This document shows, in pieces, positions 22,672-30,737 of a stretch of 64,000 bases of DNA. The position numbers and the translations under genes were made by a program. Position 1 is the first letter of the stretch, and every line of letters starts with the position of its first letter. The stretch covers positions 62,001 to 126,000 of the forward strand of contig CAXXRM010000001.1 of assembly GCA_963663135.2 (NCBI GenBank). The letters are read 5' to 3'. Origin of the DNA: Io17-Chloro-G2 sp963663135. Lineage in GTDB: Bacteria; Chloroflexota; Dehalococcoidia; Lucifugimonadales; UBA3495. The notes under the pieces were generated by a model, which saw only the letters and a program-made list of their open reading frames with translations, did not search any database and was not told the origin of the DNA.

Positions 22672-23612
22672 AACCTATCGAAAGTTTCAGTTACGACGAA
22701 AGTTTCAGTTACATCGGTGCACGATGGTCAGAAATAGAGAGAGACGGAACAAAAGGGCATGAACCATATTATGGAAACCTAGGCCGACTCCCTGAAGGCG
22801 TATTCGCACTAGGAATGGAGGATGAGGCTCAACCACTGGAAGATCATCTAAGAAGAGCCGACAAGCTGTTACTTCTGGCAGGCCAAGTCACCACTGACCG
22901 TGGGTACTGCAAGAAGATCGACTTGGTGCACAACTTCCTGCTCAGAGGCACTAGGGCAATAGACGGCTTCCTTGATCGGATATTTGCGAATGACGTCATG
23001 AACGCTTGGACTCTCGCCCGAGTGCTTATAGAGCGGTGCATCTGGCTAGGATACATCCTCAGAAGGGATAAGGTTGAGGAGTTCTACGAATACAGCGCGC
23101 TCGAACTGAAGAAATGGGCATACAGGGCAGCGTCGTTGGACATCGTGGACCTCGAGTCTGTTGAGGATTTCGACGAGGACATGGAAGATGAACTGGGACA
23201 TACTTTGGGGAAGCCGGCACCACAGTGGGATCAACTCAGTGTCAAGGAAATGTGCAGGGAAGCCTTTGATAAGCCACTAAGCGAACGCATCTACAACCTG
23301 TACCAGCTTGCGTCGATGAGTACACATCCCGGGATGGACGACAGCGGGGAATATTTTATGGTAGCCCAGTTTGCGAGACTGGGAATATATGGAGGTAGAG
23401 GCGACACAAATCCGCGCGGAGAGATACTGAAATTGGTAGCTGAAGTGTTCGCTTTGCTACTAGCCCGGGCAGAAACTCCACTGATTGAGGTAGCCAAGCA
23501 AGTTTATGACGAAGACCAAATCCGCTTCTTCATGAAACTAAGAATCGACCCCGCAAAGATCAGATTCGCGTTGAAAGATTCGCCACCTGCTCAAGATGGA
23601 GCCACTTCCTAA
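22665..23612 (+). CDS. DUF5677-like protein, 315 aa
   Basis: ATG at 22665. The product is helical, with a central block typical of DUF5677/HEPN-like proteins: NAWTLARVLIERCIWLGYIL near residues 105-130, EFYEYSALELKKWAYRAASL, then RIYNLYQLASMSTHPGMDDS with a conserved His near 225. The family is uncharacterised and frequent in defence or mobile contexts. A relative lies at 30738. Both are followed by a CxxC zinc module, so the pair looks like a cassette. Confidence 0.6.
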   Translation: MVEPIESFSYDESFSYIGARWSEIERDGTKGHEPYYGNLGRLPEGVFALGMEDEAQPLEDHLRRADKLLLLAGQVTTDRGYCKKIDLVHNFLLRGTRAIDGFLDRIFANDVMNAWTLARVLIERCIWLGYILRRDKVEEFYEYSALELKKWAYRAASLDIVDLESVEDFDEDMEDELGHTLGKPAPQWDQLSVKEMCREAFDKPLSERIYNLYQLASMSTHPGMDDSGEYFMVAQFARLGIYGGRGDTNPRGEILKLVAEVFALLLARAETPLIEVAKQVYDEDQIRFFMKLRIDPAKIRFALKDSPPAQDGATS

Positions 23613-23628
23613 CCACACGGAGCCAACT

Positions 23629-23850
23629 ATGCCCCTCGGCAACCTCCTGAAATCGGCCGCCGGCACCTGCTCCTTCTGTAACCAGAAAGCCGGCATGCTA
23701 TCCCGTAAACATTCCCAGTGCCGCGGGACCTTCCAGGCCGGGTGGAACGAGATGGTCAGGCTCGCCTTCAACGCTGCTGCTTATTTGCCGCCTCAACACG
23801 ACGATTCTGAGTCAGCGAATCAAAGGAGCCCGATGCGTTTCACATCCTGA
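23629..23850 (+). CDS. CxxC zinc-module protein, 73 aa
   Basis: ATG at 23629, 16 bp after the DUF5677-like gene. The first 45 residues read LGNLLKSAAGTCSFCNQKAG, MLSRKHSQCRGTFQAGWNEM: C-x2-C...H-x2-C could bind one zinc. The remainder is unlike the start and may be a truncated or replaced tail. Fragments of the same module lie at 22588 and 31646. It resembles the N-terminal part of larger PH-domain proteins I know from Chloroflexota, but this is from memory. Confidence 0.55.
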   Translation: MPLGNLLKSAAGTCSFCNQKAGMLSRKHSQCRGTFQAGWNEMVRLAFNAAAYLPPQHDDSESANQRSPMRFTS

Positions 23851-23939
23851 TTGTTAAGGTTGGACTGCCAGGAGATCCGTATTCAATTCGGCTAAGGTAT
23901 AATCGGCAAACGACCACCATCAACACAATCGAAGATCTG

Positions 23940-24259
23940 GCGCGCATCCGTCCCTGCCGATAGTGCGGCAGTGCGCACTGCTGGGTATTAGCCGTTCCAG
24001 CCTCTACTACCGTGCCAATGAGACTTCCGAAGCGGACCTGTCCCTCATGGGCGAGATGGACCGGCAGTACCTGGAGACCCCATTCGACAGGTCTAGGCGG
24101 ATGAAGGCCTGGTTGGAGAGGCAGGGGATATCGGTAAGCCGGAAGCGGGCGCAGCGGCTGATGAGAGTCAATGGGCTACGGGCCACCTACCGGCGTTCCC
24201 GCACCAGCCAACCGGTGCCGGGACTCTCACTTAACTCCTCCTTAATTCTGTCCAACTAA
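23940..24259 (+). pseudogene. IS3-family OrfB, N-terminal fragment
   Basis: The frame reads PSLPIVRQCALLGISRSSLY, EADLSLMGEMDRQYLETPFD and RAQRLMRVNGLRATYRRSRT, the helix-turn-helix part before the DDE core of IS3 OrfB. The core is absent and the frame runs straight into the right-hand terminal repeat. Confidence 0.8.
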
Positions 24260-24267
24260 CCGGGTCC
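24240..24267 (-). repeat. IS3-family terminal repeat
   Basis: CCTTAATTCTGTCCAACTAA plus CCGGGTCC is the complement of the end found at 46503-46530. It closes the deleted IS3 copy whose OrfB start lies just before it. Confidence 0.75.
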
Positions 24268-24470
24268 GCCTCAATATTGGGCACAGGAAAGTTCGACTAA
24301 TGCTGCCAGCCTTTTCTCAGAATAGGTCCAAATTCCCGGCAACAGTGGGTAACGCTCGAGGTCTTCCGCCGCGCGTTTGGCAGACTAGGAGGCTGAACTG
24401 GGCGTTCAACGGCCGCAAGAACTGCTGTGCGGTGAAGGCTGGCTCAACCCCGTAAAAGGCAGCTGAAGCT

Positions 24471-25391
24471 ATGGCGACTCGACGGAACATTCCCGAGACA
24501 ATCCGCGAAGAGGGCGTCAACGTCCACCTGGCCCAGTCGCTCCGTAACCGAGGAATATCGGCTAGAGCGGAGAGGCGCAACCCAGAGGCGCCCGAAATTT
24601 ATTTCTACCAGCGCCGTCTCACCGCCCTGATCATGGGACAGGTCAACGTGGTCGAAGACTTGCTGTTCAGCCAAGCAGCCGGTAACGGCTTTACTGCCAG
24701 GTGCCTGCCCAGCATGGACCGGGAGAGGCCCAAGCCTCCGGCCGATACGTCCACGTCCTTCCAGTCCGCACTGGACACCATTGCCGAAATGCGCGAGCTG
24801 GTGATACGCCGCCGGGCGGACCAGGACGCCAACGTGGAGCTGCTCCGGGGCGTTCTGCGCCGGCCGGTGATTCAACCGGACCAGGACGCCAGGGACCTCC
24901 TAGCGGCAGCATCGGCCAAGTTCGACTCCCTGGCCGACGCTTCAGACAACATCCACGAGAGGGGCTTCTGGGCAAGGGCCCAGGAGCAGACAGCGCGGTA
25001 CGCCGCCACCCTGGCCTATGTCCGGATTCTGGAGGACGGCATACCGGAGTCCTGGGACCATGTGTATTACACCCGCCCTGAGGTGGACCAAGCAGAGGCA
25101 GTCATCACCTGGCACGGAGACCTGATCAGGTCCTACGCCATCCAGGCCGCCTCCGAGAAGGTCACGCGCATGGCCAACGAGACCCTCACGATGCTCCGGG
25201 AGAAGAGGGAGAAGGTTGCCAAGGAGGACGGCAGCATAGCGGCCCGAAACATCATCTCCAGGATGGGCAAGGGCGAGGTGAGAACGGACGCAGGACTCCG
25301 GGAACAGGTGCTGGAAGTCCTGGTTTCACACCGCCACTTGATACCGACCGCCCGGAAGGGCCACTACATGATGGTGGTCCCTCATGATTAA
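24471..25391 (+). CDS. Hypothetical protein resembling the C-terminal half of a primase/helicase-like protein
   Basis: 306 residues, helical throughout. The second half (WARAQEQTARYAATLAYVRI, ITWHGDLIRSYAIQAASEKV, NIISRMGKGEVRTDAGLREQ) resembles the C-terminal region of DUF3987-type plasmid and phage replication proteins. The N-terminal ATPase part is missing. A recombination event probably joined a new start to the tail. I am not sure of the family. Confidence 0.45.
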   Translation: MATRRNIPETIREEGVNVHLAQSLRNRGISARAERRNPEAPEIYFYQRRLTALIMGQVNVVEDLLFSQAAGNGFTARCLPSMDRERPKPPADTSTSFQSALDTIAEMRELVIRRRADQDANVELLRGVLRRPVIQPDQDARDLLAAASAKFDSLADASDNIHERGFWARAQEQTARYAATLAYVRILEDGIPESWDHVYYTRPEVDQAEAVITWHGDLIRSYAIQAASEKVTRMANETLTMLREKREKVAKEDGSIAARNIISRMGKGEVRTDAGLREQVLEVLVSHRHLIPTARKGHYMMVVPHD

Positions 25392-25531
25392 GGGTCCATG
25401 CGTAATTAGTGTAATTTGTGTAATTTCCACTCTTTTTGCCCCAAAATTACGCAAATTACGCACCGATGGTTAAAGTTAGACAGGGGTCAGCTCTGAGTCG
25501 GCCGTAGGTATCAATAACGAGGTTCTGGACC

Positions 25532-25873
25532 ATGAAGAGCGCCAACAACCTGGACGCCCTGTTCGCAGACGCGGAGCTCCCCTTCGGACACCCAGGGCGG
25601 AGGTTCGACTACACTCCGGAAGGCTTTGACGCTTCGCCCCTGGTGGACCAGAGACCGGAGCGAGACTACACGCCGGACGAAGAAGGGGGCGTGGTCCACT
25701 ACGCCCCGGGGGACTGGCCGCTATGCGGCAACGACGCCGTGACCGCCGTGTACACAGACGACCTCAACCGGGTACAGGGATGCAAAAGCTGCCTCGAGCT
25801 GGTGGAGGAGGACTTGGCGGACCACAACGAATACCTGGGTCGCTGCCTGCACTGCGGCCGGCCAGGGTGGTGA
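25532..25873 (+). CDS. Zinc-finger protein, 113 aa, duplicated at 27773
   Basis: ATG at 25532. The N-terminal 60 residues (NLDALFADAELPFGHPGRRF, DYTPDEEGGVVHYAPGD) are nearly identical to the frame at 27773. The C-terminal part has WPLCGND, GCKSCLELVEEDLADHNEYL and GRCLHCGRPGW, a likely two-knuckle zinc site. A third, shorter relic (AEDIQDHNDY) lies at 29069. The function is unknown. The N-terminal part alone is well conserved between copies, so it is probably under selection. Confidence 0.65.
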   Translation: MKSANNLDALFADAELPFGHPGRRFDYTPEGFDASPLVDQRPERDYTPDEEGGVVHYAPGDWPLCGNDAVTAVYTDDLNRVQGCKSCLELVEEDLADHNEYLGRCLHCGRPGW

Positions 25874-25952
25874 TGCCATACGGCCAAAAGCGGCAGGCAC
25901 CAAGGGAAAGCCCAACCAGCCCCCGTGGAATCATCAGGCGTGGCGGCAGAAG

Positions 25953-26981
25953 ATGAACCCGGAGTATGACTACAAAAGCTGGAAAAACCGATTGAGCACG
26001 TTTCACAACTGGTGGGGCAGGAAGTTCGAGCTGCTGCTCGAACAGATCTTCAAGATGGAAGGGGAGCTTCTACAAAGACAACCTGAACTGGAAAACGGCA
26101 CAAAGCCTGACTTCCTGGTTGAGGACGACGAAGGCAATCGCTGCTATGTGGAAGCCAAGGTTCGACTGAACTCAGCCGAGGAAGACAGGTATTTCGACGA
26201 CTGGATAGTCGGCAAACTGATGGACCACAAAAGCGTGGACGGAAAGGGAATAGGCGTACACGGTGTATCAGGAATACCCGAAAGCGAGCCAGACCTTGGC
26301 AGCCTCCTGCAAGAGATCTACGACTGGCTGGGGACCTTCAGCTCAGGCGACCTCGAGGAACTGAAGGAGCGAGACCTTAGAAGCAAGGTGGTTTCACTCC
26401 CGGGCATAGAAATCGAGCTTGTAGCAACCCGAGCCAACGACACCGGGAGCCTGTTCACCTACGCAAGCCGCAGCAACGGCGGCACAATCAGAGGCCATGA
26501 GAATACTTGGCTAAGCGAAAAAGCCCGCGAGGCAACCAAGAAATACACGCCTGAACTGTTAGGAGGCGTACCGCTGGTACTGGCAGTCCTAAACCTGTCC
26601 CATAATACCTCAATGGGCGACTCCGACATATACGGAAGCCAGTTCCTCCGGATCGACAATGTCGTAGAGAGCGGATTCAACGGCCTGGGGATCTGGCATG
26701 GGAATGAACGAAAAGAGAAACTGAGTACCCTCCACGGGATATGGCTATGGGATCACCCACGCGCATCACCATCGGGACGCCCGACATTGTACGCAAACCT
26801 GGAGATCGAAGGCCTGATTCTGCCCAGAACGCTATACAAGTTCAAGCACAACACACGAGGACGGAGAGAAGGGCAACAGGTTCAGATCATCCGAGGGGAC
26901 GGGAATGCGACGTACGACCCTACCGTCTTAATCGAAGCCTGGGAGGGATACCACCGGAAGCGGCCAGACGAGTTAATCTGA
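25953..26981 (+). CDS. Putative PD-(D/E)XK endonuclease, 342 aa
   Basis: ATG at 25953. Residues 20-70 carry a nuclease-fold pattern: WWGRKFELLLEQIFKMEG, KPDFLVEDDEG with Asp53, and RCYVEAK with Glu67 and Lys69. The rest is mixed alpha/beta without a partner domain. No methyltransferase is adjacent, so it is not a classical type II system as it stands. Restriction-like defence or DNA repair is plausible. Confidence 0.65.
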   Translation: MNPEYDYKSWKNRLSTFHNWWGRKFELLLEQIFKMEGELLQRQPELENGTKPDFLVEDDEGNRCYVEAKVRLNSAEEDRYFDDWIVGKLMDHKSVDGKGIGVHGVSGIPESEPDLGSLLQEIYDWLGTFSSGDLEELKERDLRSKVVSLPGIEIELVATRANDTGSLFTYASRSNGGTIRGHENTWLSEKAREATKKYTPELLGGVPLVLAVLNLSHNTSMGDSDIYGSQFLRIDNVVESGFNGLGIWHGNERKEKLSTLHGIWLWDHPRASPSGRPTLYANLEIEGLILPRTLYKFKHNTRGRREGQQVQIIRGDGNATYDPTVLIEAWEGYHRKRPDELI

Positions 26982-27168
26982 AGAGTGCGAGAAATCACAA
27001 AAGACGCTTCAGGAACGAGAAAGCCAGAGTCTCGAAGGGCCACGACCCATGAGAGCGACGGCATTCTTGAACCTCGCGTTGGTGACACCTCTTCATTGCT
27101 GAACACAGACCGCTGACGATACGGCAGTGAACCAACATTCAGACAATCAGAAGTACCGGAGCACCGAC

Positions 27169-27417
27169 ATGACCACCGCAAGCGAGGACCTCCTAAAGAG
27201 AATCACCGCCCGCCCCGACGTGTTCAACGGCAAGCCGATAATCCGGGACATGAGAATCTCCGTCGAACTCATCCTGAGCCTGCTGAGCCAAGGAGCCTCC
27301 CACGAGGAACTGAAAGATGACTACCCGGACCTTGAGGAGGAAGACATCCTTGCCTGCATCGCCTATGCCCACGCCGTCATAGCGGGAGACTCCCTGGCGC
27401 AGGTATCGGTGGGGTAG
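27169..27417 (+). CDS. DUF433 antitoxin
   Basis: ATG at 27169 with GGAG about 10 bp before. A GTG at 27127 is less likely. The 82 residues show the DUF433 pattern: ITARPDVFNGKPIIRDMRIS, VELILSLLSQGASHEELKDD and YPDLEEEDILACIAYA. These proteins bind DNA and neutralise the DUF5615 partner that follows 2 bp later. Confidence 0.88.
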   Translation: MTTASEDLLKRITARPDVFNGKPIIRDMRISVELILSLLSQGASHEELKDDYPDLEEEDILACIAYAHAVIAGDSLAQVSVG

Positions 27418-27419
27418 AA

Positions 27420-27776
27420 ATGAACTTCCTCGTGGACCGCTGCGCAGGGCGCAGACTGACACAGTGGCTCCAGAGCCAGGGACACGACGCCGTGGACGCC
27501 AGAGAACTCGGTCCAGACTCCGGAGACAGGGCACTCCTGGAACGAGCCGTCTCCGAAAACAGTATCCTCATCACCATGGACAAGGATTTCGCTGAACTCA
27601 TCCACCTCCACGGAAGACTGCACACGGGGCTGATACGGCTGCCCGAGGTCCGCATGGCCCAGAGAATCACCCTTGTGGAAGATCTGATCCTCAACCACCG
27701 CCAAGCCCTCGACGAACGGGCGATCATAACTGTAACGAGCGGCAGAATCCGCATCTCAAGGCAACAGATACGATGA
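27420..27776 (+). CDS. DUF5615 PIN-like toxin
   Basis: 118 residues. The PIN-like core has MNFLVDRC with Asp6, SQGHDAVDARELGPDSGDRA, and ILITMDKDFAEL with Asp54 and Asp56, which are expected metal ligands. Partners of DUF433 antitoxins are thought to be ribonucleases. The stop overlaps the next ATG (ATGA). Confidence 0.88.
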   Translation: MNFLVDRCAGRRLTQWLQSQGHDAVDARELGPDSGDRALLERAVSENSILITMDKDFAELIHLHGRLHTGLIRLPEVRMAQRITLVEDLILNHRQALDERAIITVTSGRIRISRQQIR

Positions 27777-28194
27777 CAACCAACAATAATCTCGACGCCC
27801 TGTTCGCGGACGCGGAGCTCCCTTTCGGCCACCCAGGGCGCCGGTTCGATAACACTCCGGAAGGCTTTGACCGTCCGCCCCTGGTAGACCAGGGACCAGA
27901 GCCGGACTACACGCCGGACGAAGACGGAGGCATGGTCCACTACGCCGCACGGCGACCGCCCCCTCTGCGGCAGAGACGGATGGTGAACTCATGCCAACTA
28001 ATGAAGAACTACGGGATGCCTACAAGCGGGGTTTGCATCCCAGCCGGCTATACCGTGGCTATACAGACGCGGGACCGAGAGCATGACCACGCGCTACACC
28101 CAGGACCTGCAGCACGAGAACGACCCAGGGAGGGACGCATTGTGGCAGAACGGTCCGCCGGCCCTGCCCGCACTGCGGCAAGGCCGGCTGGTAA
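27773..28194 (+). pseudogene. Second copy of the zinc-finger protein, disrupted
   Basis: The ATG at 27773 overlaps the toxin stop. About 60 residues match the protein at 25532 (NLDALFADAELPFGHPGRRF). A one-base change near 27945 then shifts the frame; corrected, it reads GDRPLCGRDGW and stops at 27986. A remnant of the C-terminal knuckle (CPHCGKAGW, stop) is seen at 28165-28194. Its position suggests that it once followed the toxin-antitoxin pair as a third gene. Confidence 0.65.
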
Positions 28195-28374
28195 CAGGAG
28201 CCGGACTGTTGATCGGATATAGCACACCGCTATATCATGACAATCACTTACCCCCCGTTCGCTGGACTGATGCTTAGGCACTCTCCCCCGGACGGGTGTT
28301 TTTTTGCCTATCTGCAGCATGGACAGCTTTCGGACCTGATTCGCGGGTCAGCATAGGGACCCAAATTCCTCTGA

Positions 28375-28397
28375 AGTCGCTGGTGACACCAGCGACT
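28375..28397. promoter_or_regulatory. 23-bp palindrome upstream of the HTH gene
   Basis: AGTCGCTGGTG and CACCAGCGACT are exact complements around one central base. It lies 73 bp before the GTG at 28470. It is a candidate operator of that helix-turn-helix protein. Confidence 0.6.
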
Positions 28398-28469
28398 CGC
28401 CACCCTGACTCCACGTACCATTTCCTCTGATACCTGCGCGCGCACCCGGAGCACAGGGAGGACATCAGA

Positions 28470-28892
28470 GTGGTCAGAGTAACCAGGAAAGAAGCCGCAG
28501 CCAGGCTGAACGTCTCCAAGTCGACTCTCGACCGGATGATCAAGCGCGGTGAACTGGAAACCGAGACAGAGCAGCACGGACACCGGCACACCGTCTGGGT
28601 CCTCATGGATGACGTCGTTGGAGACACCACTGAAGACTTCACTGGGAACACCAATGGTCACATCCCTGAGTCCAGTGAGCACATCAGAGACGACACCGGG
28701 GCAGAGAACCTGGCCCTCCAAGCTGAGGTAACGGGGCTCCGCGAGCTCGTGGACCTCTACAGGGAGAGGCTGACCGACGCCGATTGGCGCTACCAGGAGC
28801 TTATGGAGCAGTTCAAGACCATGACGAAAGCCCTGCCCGCGGCGCAAGACGCAGCTCCCCGACCGAAACGCTGGTGGTGGCCCTTCCGGTGA
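28470..28892 (+). CDS. Helix-turn-helix protein with coiled coil, 140 aa
   Basis: GTG at 28470, preceded by AGGGAGGAC. Residues 1-45 form an excisionase/MerR-like helix-turn-helix (VTRKEAAARLNVSKSTLDRM, IKRGELETETEQHG). A Gly/Thr linker, a coiled coil (LALQAEVTGLRELVDLYRER) and a basic, Trp-rich end (RPKRWWWPFR) follow. Such proteins occur on plasmids and phages as regulators or partition factors. Confidence 0.7.
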   Translation: MVRVTRKEAAARLNVSKSTLDRMIKRGELETETEQHGHRHTVWVLMDDVVGDTTEDFTGNTNGHIPESSEHIRDDTGAENLALQAEVTGLRELVDLYRERLTDADWRYQELMEQFKTMTKALPAAQDAAPRPKRWWWPFR

Positions 28893-29068
28893 ACCTCAGC
28901 CCCCACAATCGAGACACCGAACAGGCCCAAAGCAGGCCGGAGAATCGGGCTTGAAGGGACTGGCTGACGCCGATCGGCGGGAATTCCAGGAAATTCGTCC
29001 TTGTAGAATGTGTTTTAAGGTCTTCGGAATTCCCCGGCCGACCCGAGAGCCACCCCCCTCGAGAAGCT
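28893..29068. other. No supported gene; short GAATTCC palindromic motif
   Basis: Together with 29174-29459 this stretch carries only low-quality frames. GGGAATTCC (near 28980) and GGAATTCCCC (near 29026) are opposed and could form a stem. Confidence 0.3.
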
Positions 29069-29173
29069 GCGGCCGCGGCGGCGGTGGCCGAAGATATTCA
29101 GGACCACAACGACTACCGCGGACACCGCCAGGAGGCGGAGGTGGACATCATCCAGATGATCGGAGCTCGGTAG
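29069..29173 (+). pseudogene. Third fragment of the zinc-finger family
   Basis: The frame reads AVAEDIQDHNDYRGHRQEAE and stops at 29173. It matches LVEEDLADHNEYLGRC of the protein at 25532, but the cysteines are lost. Confidence 0.45.
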
Positions 29174-29459
29174 CTGAGGGAGCAGAAAACACCTGGCCAG
29201 CCAACCAGCAACGGATTACAATAAGTGAGCTCCGGCGCCGGAATACAAACGAAGGTCACCTGACCAAACCATCAGGAACCCCGAGAGGGCAGGACGAACA
29301 TCCCATTAACCTGCCAGCAGCCAAGGAGAACTGCCGGGAGGCACTGGAGATGCATCGGATGAACCAACCCCTGCAGATGGCGATGCTACTGCTCTACAAA
29401 GCAAGGCATTCAGCGGGCTACCACTAAAAAGTCCAAGGGACCGGCAAGAGAGGTCGCTT

Positions 29460-30113
29460 TTGAAACTCCAACACCGAAAGAAGTTAGAAAAAACAGAAGC
29501 CATTCCAAAGGAGATAGCTGAACCTAAGAGACAAGCCTTCGAAGAGAAATGGAAAGCGGCTTACCCAAAAGCCCTCCCGGTCAACCGGCACCGGGGAGAG
29601 AAGGAAATACTGTTCCAGAAGCTCAATGAAGACGAACAGATCTTCCTCATCGTCGGGGGGAGGTTCGGGAGAGAACTGGCCCAAGCAAAGATAGGAAATG
29701 GCTTCCGCTATGGAATAGCAGTGGCCACCGACCAAAGAGTCCTCTTCTTGGACAAAGGCCTATTTTCACAAGAAATAGGAGAAATGCGGTACACCAGTAT
29801 AGAGAGCGTCACGCACAGCTCCGGAATATTCGCAGCAAGAATATCCATAAACGGCACCGGAGGCGTGACTTTCAAACTGGAAATTATACGACCAAAGGAA
29901 GAAGCCTTCAGATTCGCCGACATAGTCAACTCAATGGCAGCACAGGCCAAGGACCAACAACGACCAGAGACGCAAGAAAAACCAGTGACAAAGGACCAAT
30001 CGAATAGCAGAACCGTCGCAGATGACATAGAAAAACTAGGCGAACTGATGGAGAAAGGATTCCTCACCCAAACAGAGTTCGACGAAGAAAAACGACGAGT
30101 ACTCAACCAGTAG
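29460..30113 (+). CDS. PH-like domain protein with C-terminal SHOCT motif
   Basis: 217 residues from a TTG at 29460. Residues 30-150 look like a bacterial PH domain (IFLIVGGRFGRELAQAKIGN, IAVATDQRVLFLDKGLF, MRYTSIESVTHSSGIFAA). The last 30 residues (IEKLGELMEKGFLTQTEFDE) are a SHOCT motif, a short helical pair often found at the end of membrane-associated or oligomerising proteins. There is no membrane segment. Such proteins are common neighbours of mobile elements, and the role is unknown. Confidence 0.7.
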   Translation: MKLQHRKKLEKTEAIPKEIAEPKRQAFEEKWKAAYPKALPVNRHRGEKEILFQKLNEDEQIFLIVGGRFGRELAQAKIGNGFRYGIAVATDQRVLFLDKGLFSQEIGEMRYTSIESVTHSSGIFAARISINGTGGVTFKLEIIRPKEEAFRFADIVNSMAAQAKDQQRPETQEKPVTKDQSNSRTVADDIEKLGELMEKGFLTQTEFDEEKRRVLNQ

Positions 30114-30156
30114 TTCCAACCCCGCGGCCGAACTGCCAGAAGCCATAAAGGGCCCG

Positions 30157-30236
30157 TCTTCCCGCCGGCGACAAATCTCACCCTCTCTGAGAGATCGGAC
30201 ACTGTGAAACACCAGTCCGACCCCAGGAGACGAAAT
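30157..30236 (+). promoter_or_regulatory. Structured leader, copy 1
   Basis: An 80-bp sequence that recurs at 31825-31903 with about 80 percent identity. It contains two small stems: ATCTC/GAGAT and CGGAC/GTCCG, then CCCAGGAGA as ribosome site and an ATG. The stems are kept in both copies while loops vary, which suggests a functional RNA leader. Confidence 0.6.
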
Positions 30237-30302
30237 ATGAAAAGCAAGTTCGCCGCGGGCGCGCTCATGCTCGTCCTGATATTGATGCTGACCCTCATGT
30301 GA
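30237..30302 (+). CDS. 21-residue hydrophobic peptide
   Basis: ATG at 30237, 7 bp after AGGAGA. The peptide has a short basic start (MKSKFAAG) and then a run of Leu/Met/Ile/Val long enough for one membrane span. The stop overlaps the GTG of the next frame (ATGTGA). A truncated copy (MAKKFTV) follows the second leader at 31904. It could be a small membrane toxin, a leader peptide, or a coupling peptide. Confidence 0.5.
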   Translation: MKSKFAAGALMLVLILMLTLM

Positions 30303-30697
30303 ACTACGAAAGCGTGCAACCCTACCCACTGGAGGAAATCCATGTCGACGGTTGGAACGCCGACTCCGCTGGCGCCTACCGCGCAGAGAAAATATCCTAT
30401 GCCGCCCAGCGCCCCAACCTAGACACCTCACGCATCATTTACAACGCCGGCGTTACCCTGAGCGGGATTCCAGACCAAGCTCACCAGTACCTACTGGGTT
30501 CACGCTCGGCACTCGACTGGATTATCGACCGATACCAAGTGAAAACCGACAGCAAGAGCGGCGTTGTCAATGACCCCAATGACTGGGCGACCGAACACGG
30601 AGAACCCAGGTACATTATCGACCTGATCAAACGCATCACCACTGTCAGCGTTCGGACCGTGGAGATAGTGCAGGGACTACCGCAACTTCCGATCTAA
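30299..30697 (+). pseudogene. Type ISP restriction-modification enzyme, C-terminal fragment
   Basis: The 132-codon frame reads YNAGVTLSGIPDQAHQYLLG, SRSALDWIIDRYQVKTDSKS, GVVNDPNDWATEHGEPRYII and DLIKRITTVSVRTVEIVQGL. This is the conserved end of the large helicase/methyltransferase fusion enzymes of type ISP or related type III-like systems. The nuclease, helicase and methylase parts are gone. It may still be translated from the GTG at 30299. Confidence 0.75.
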
Positions 30698-30737
30698 CAG
30701 CCAACAAAGGACTCCCCACGGCAGGAGCCAGAGAATC

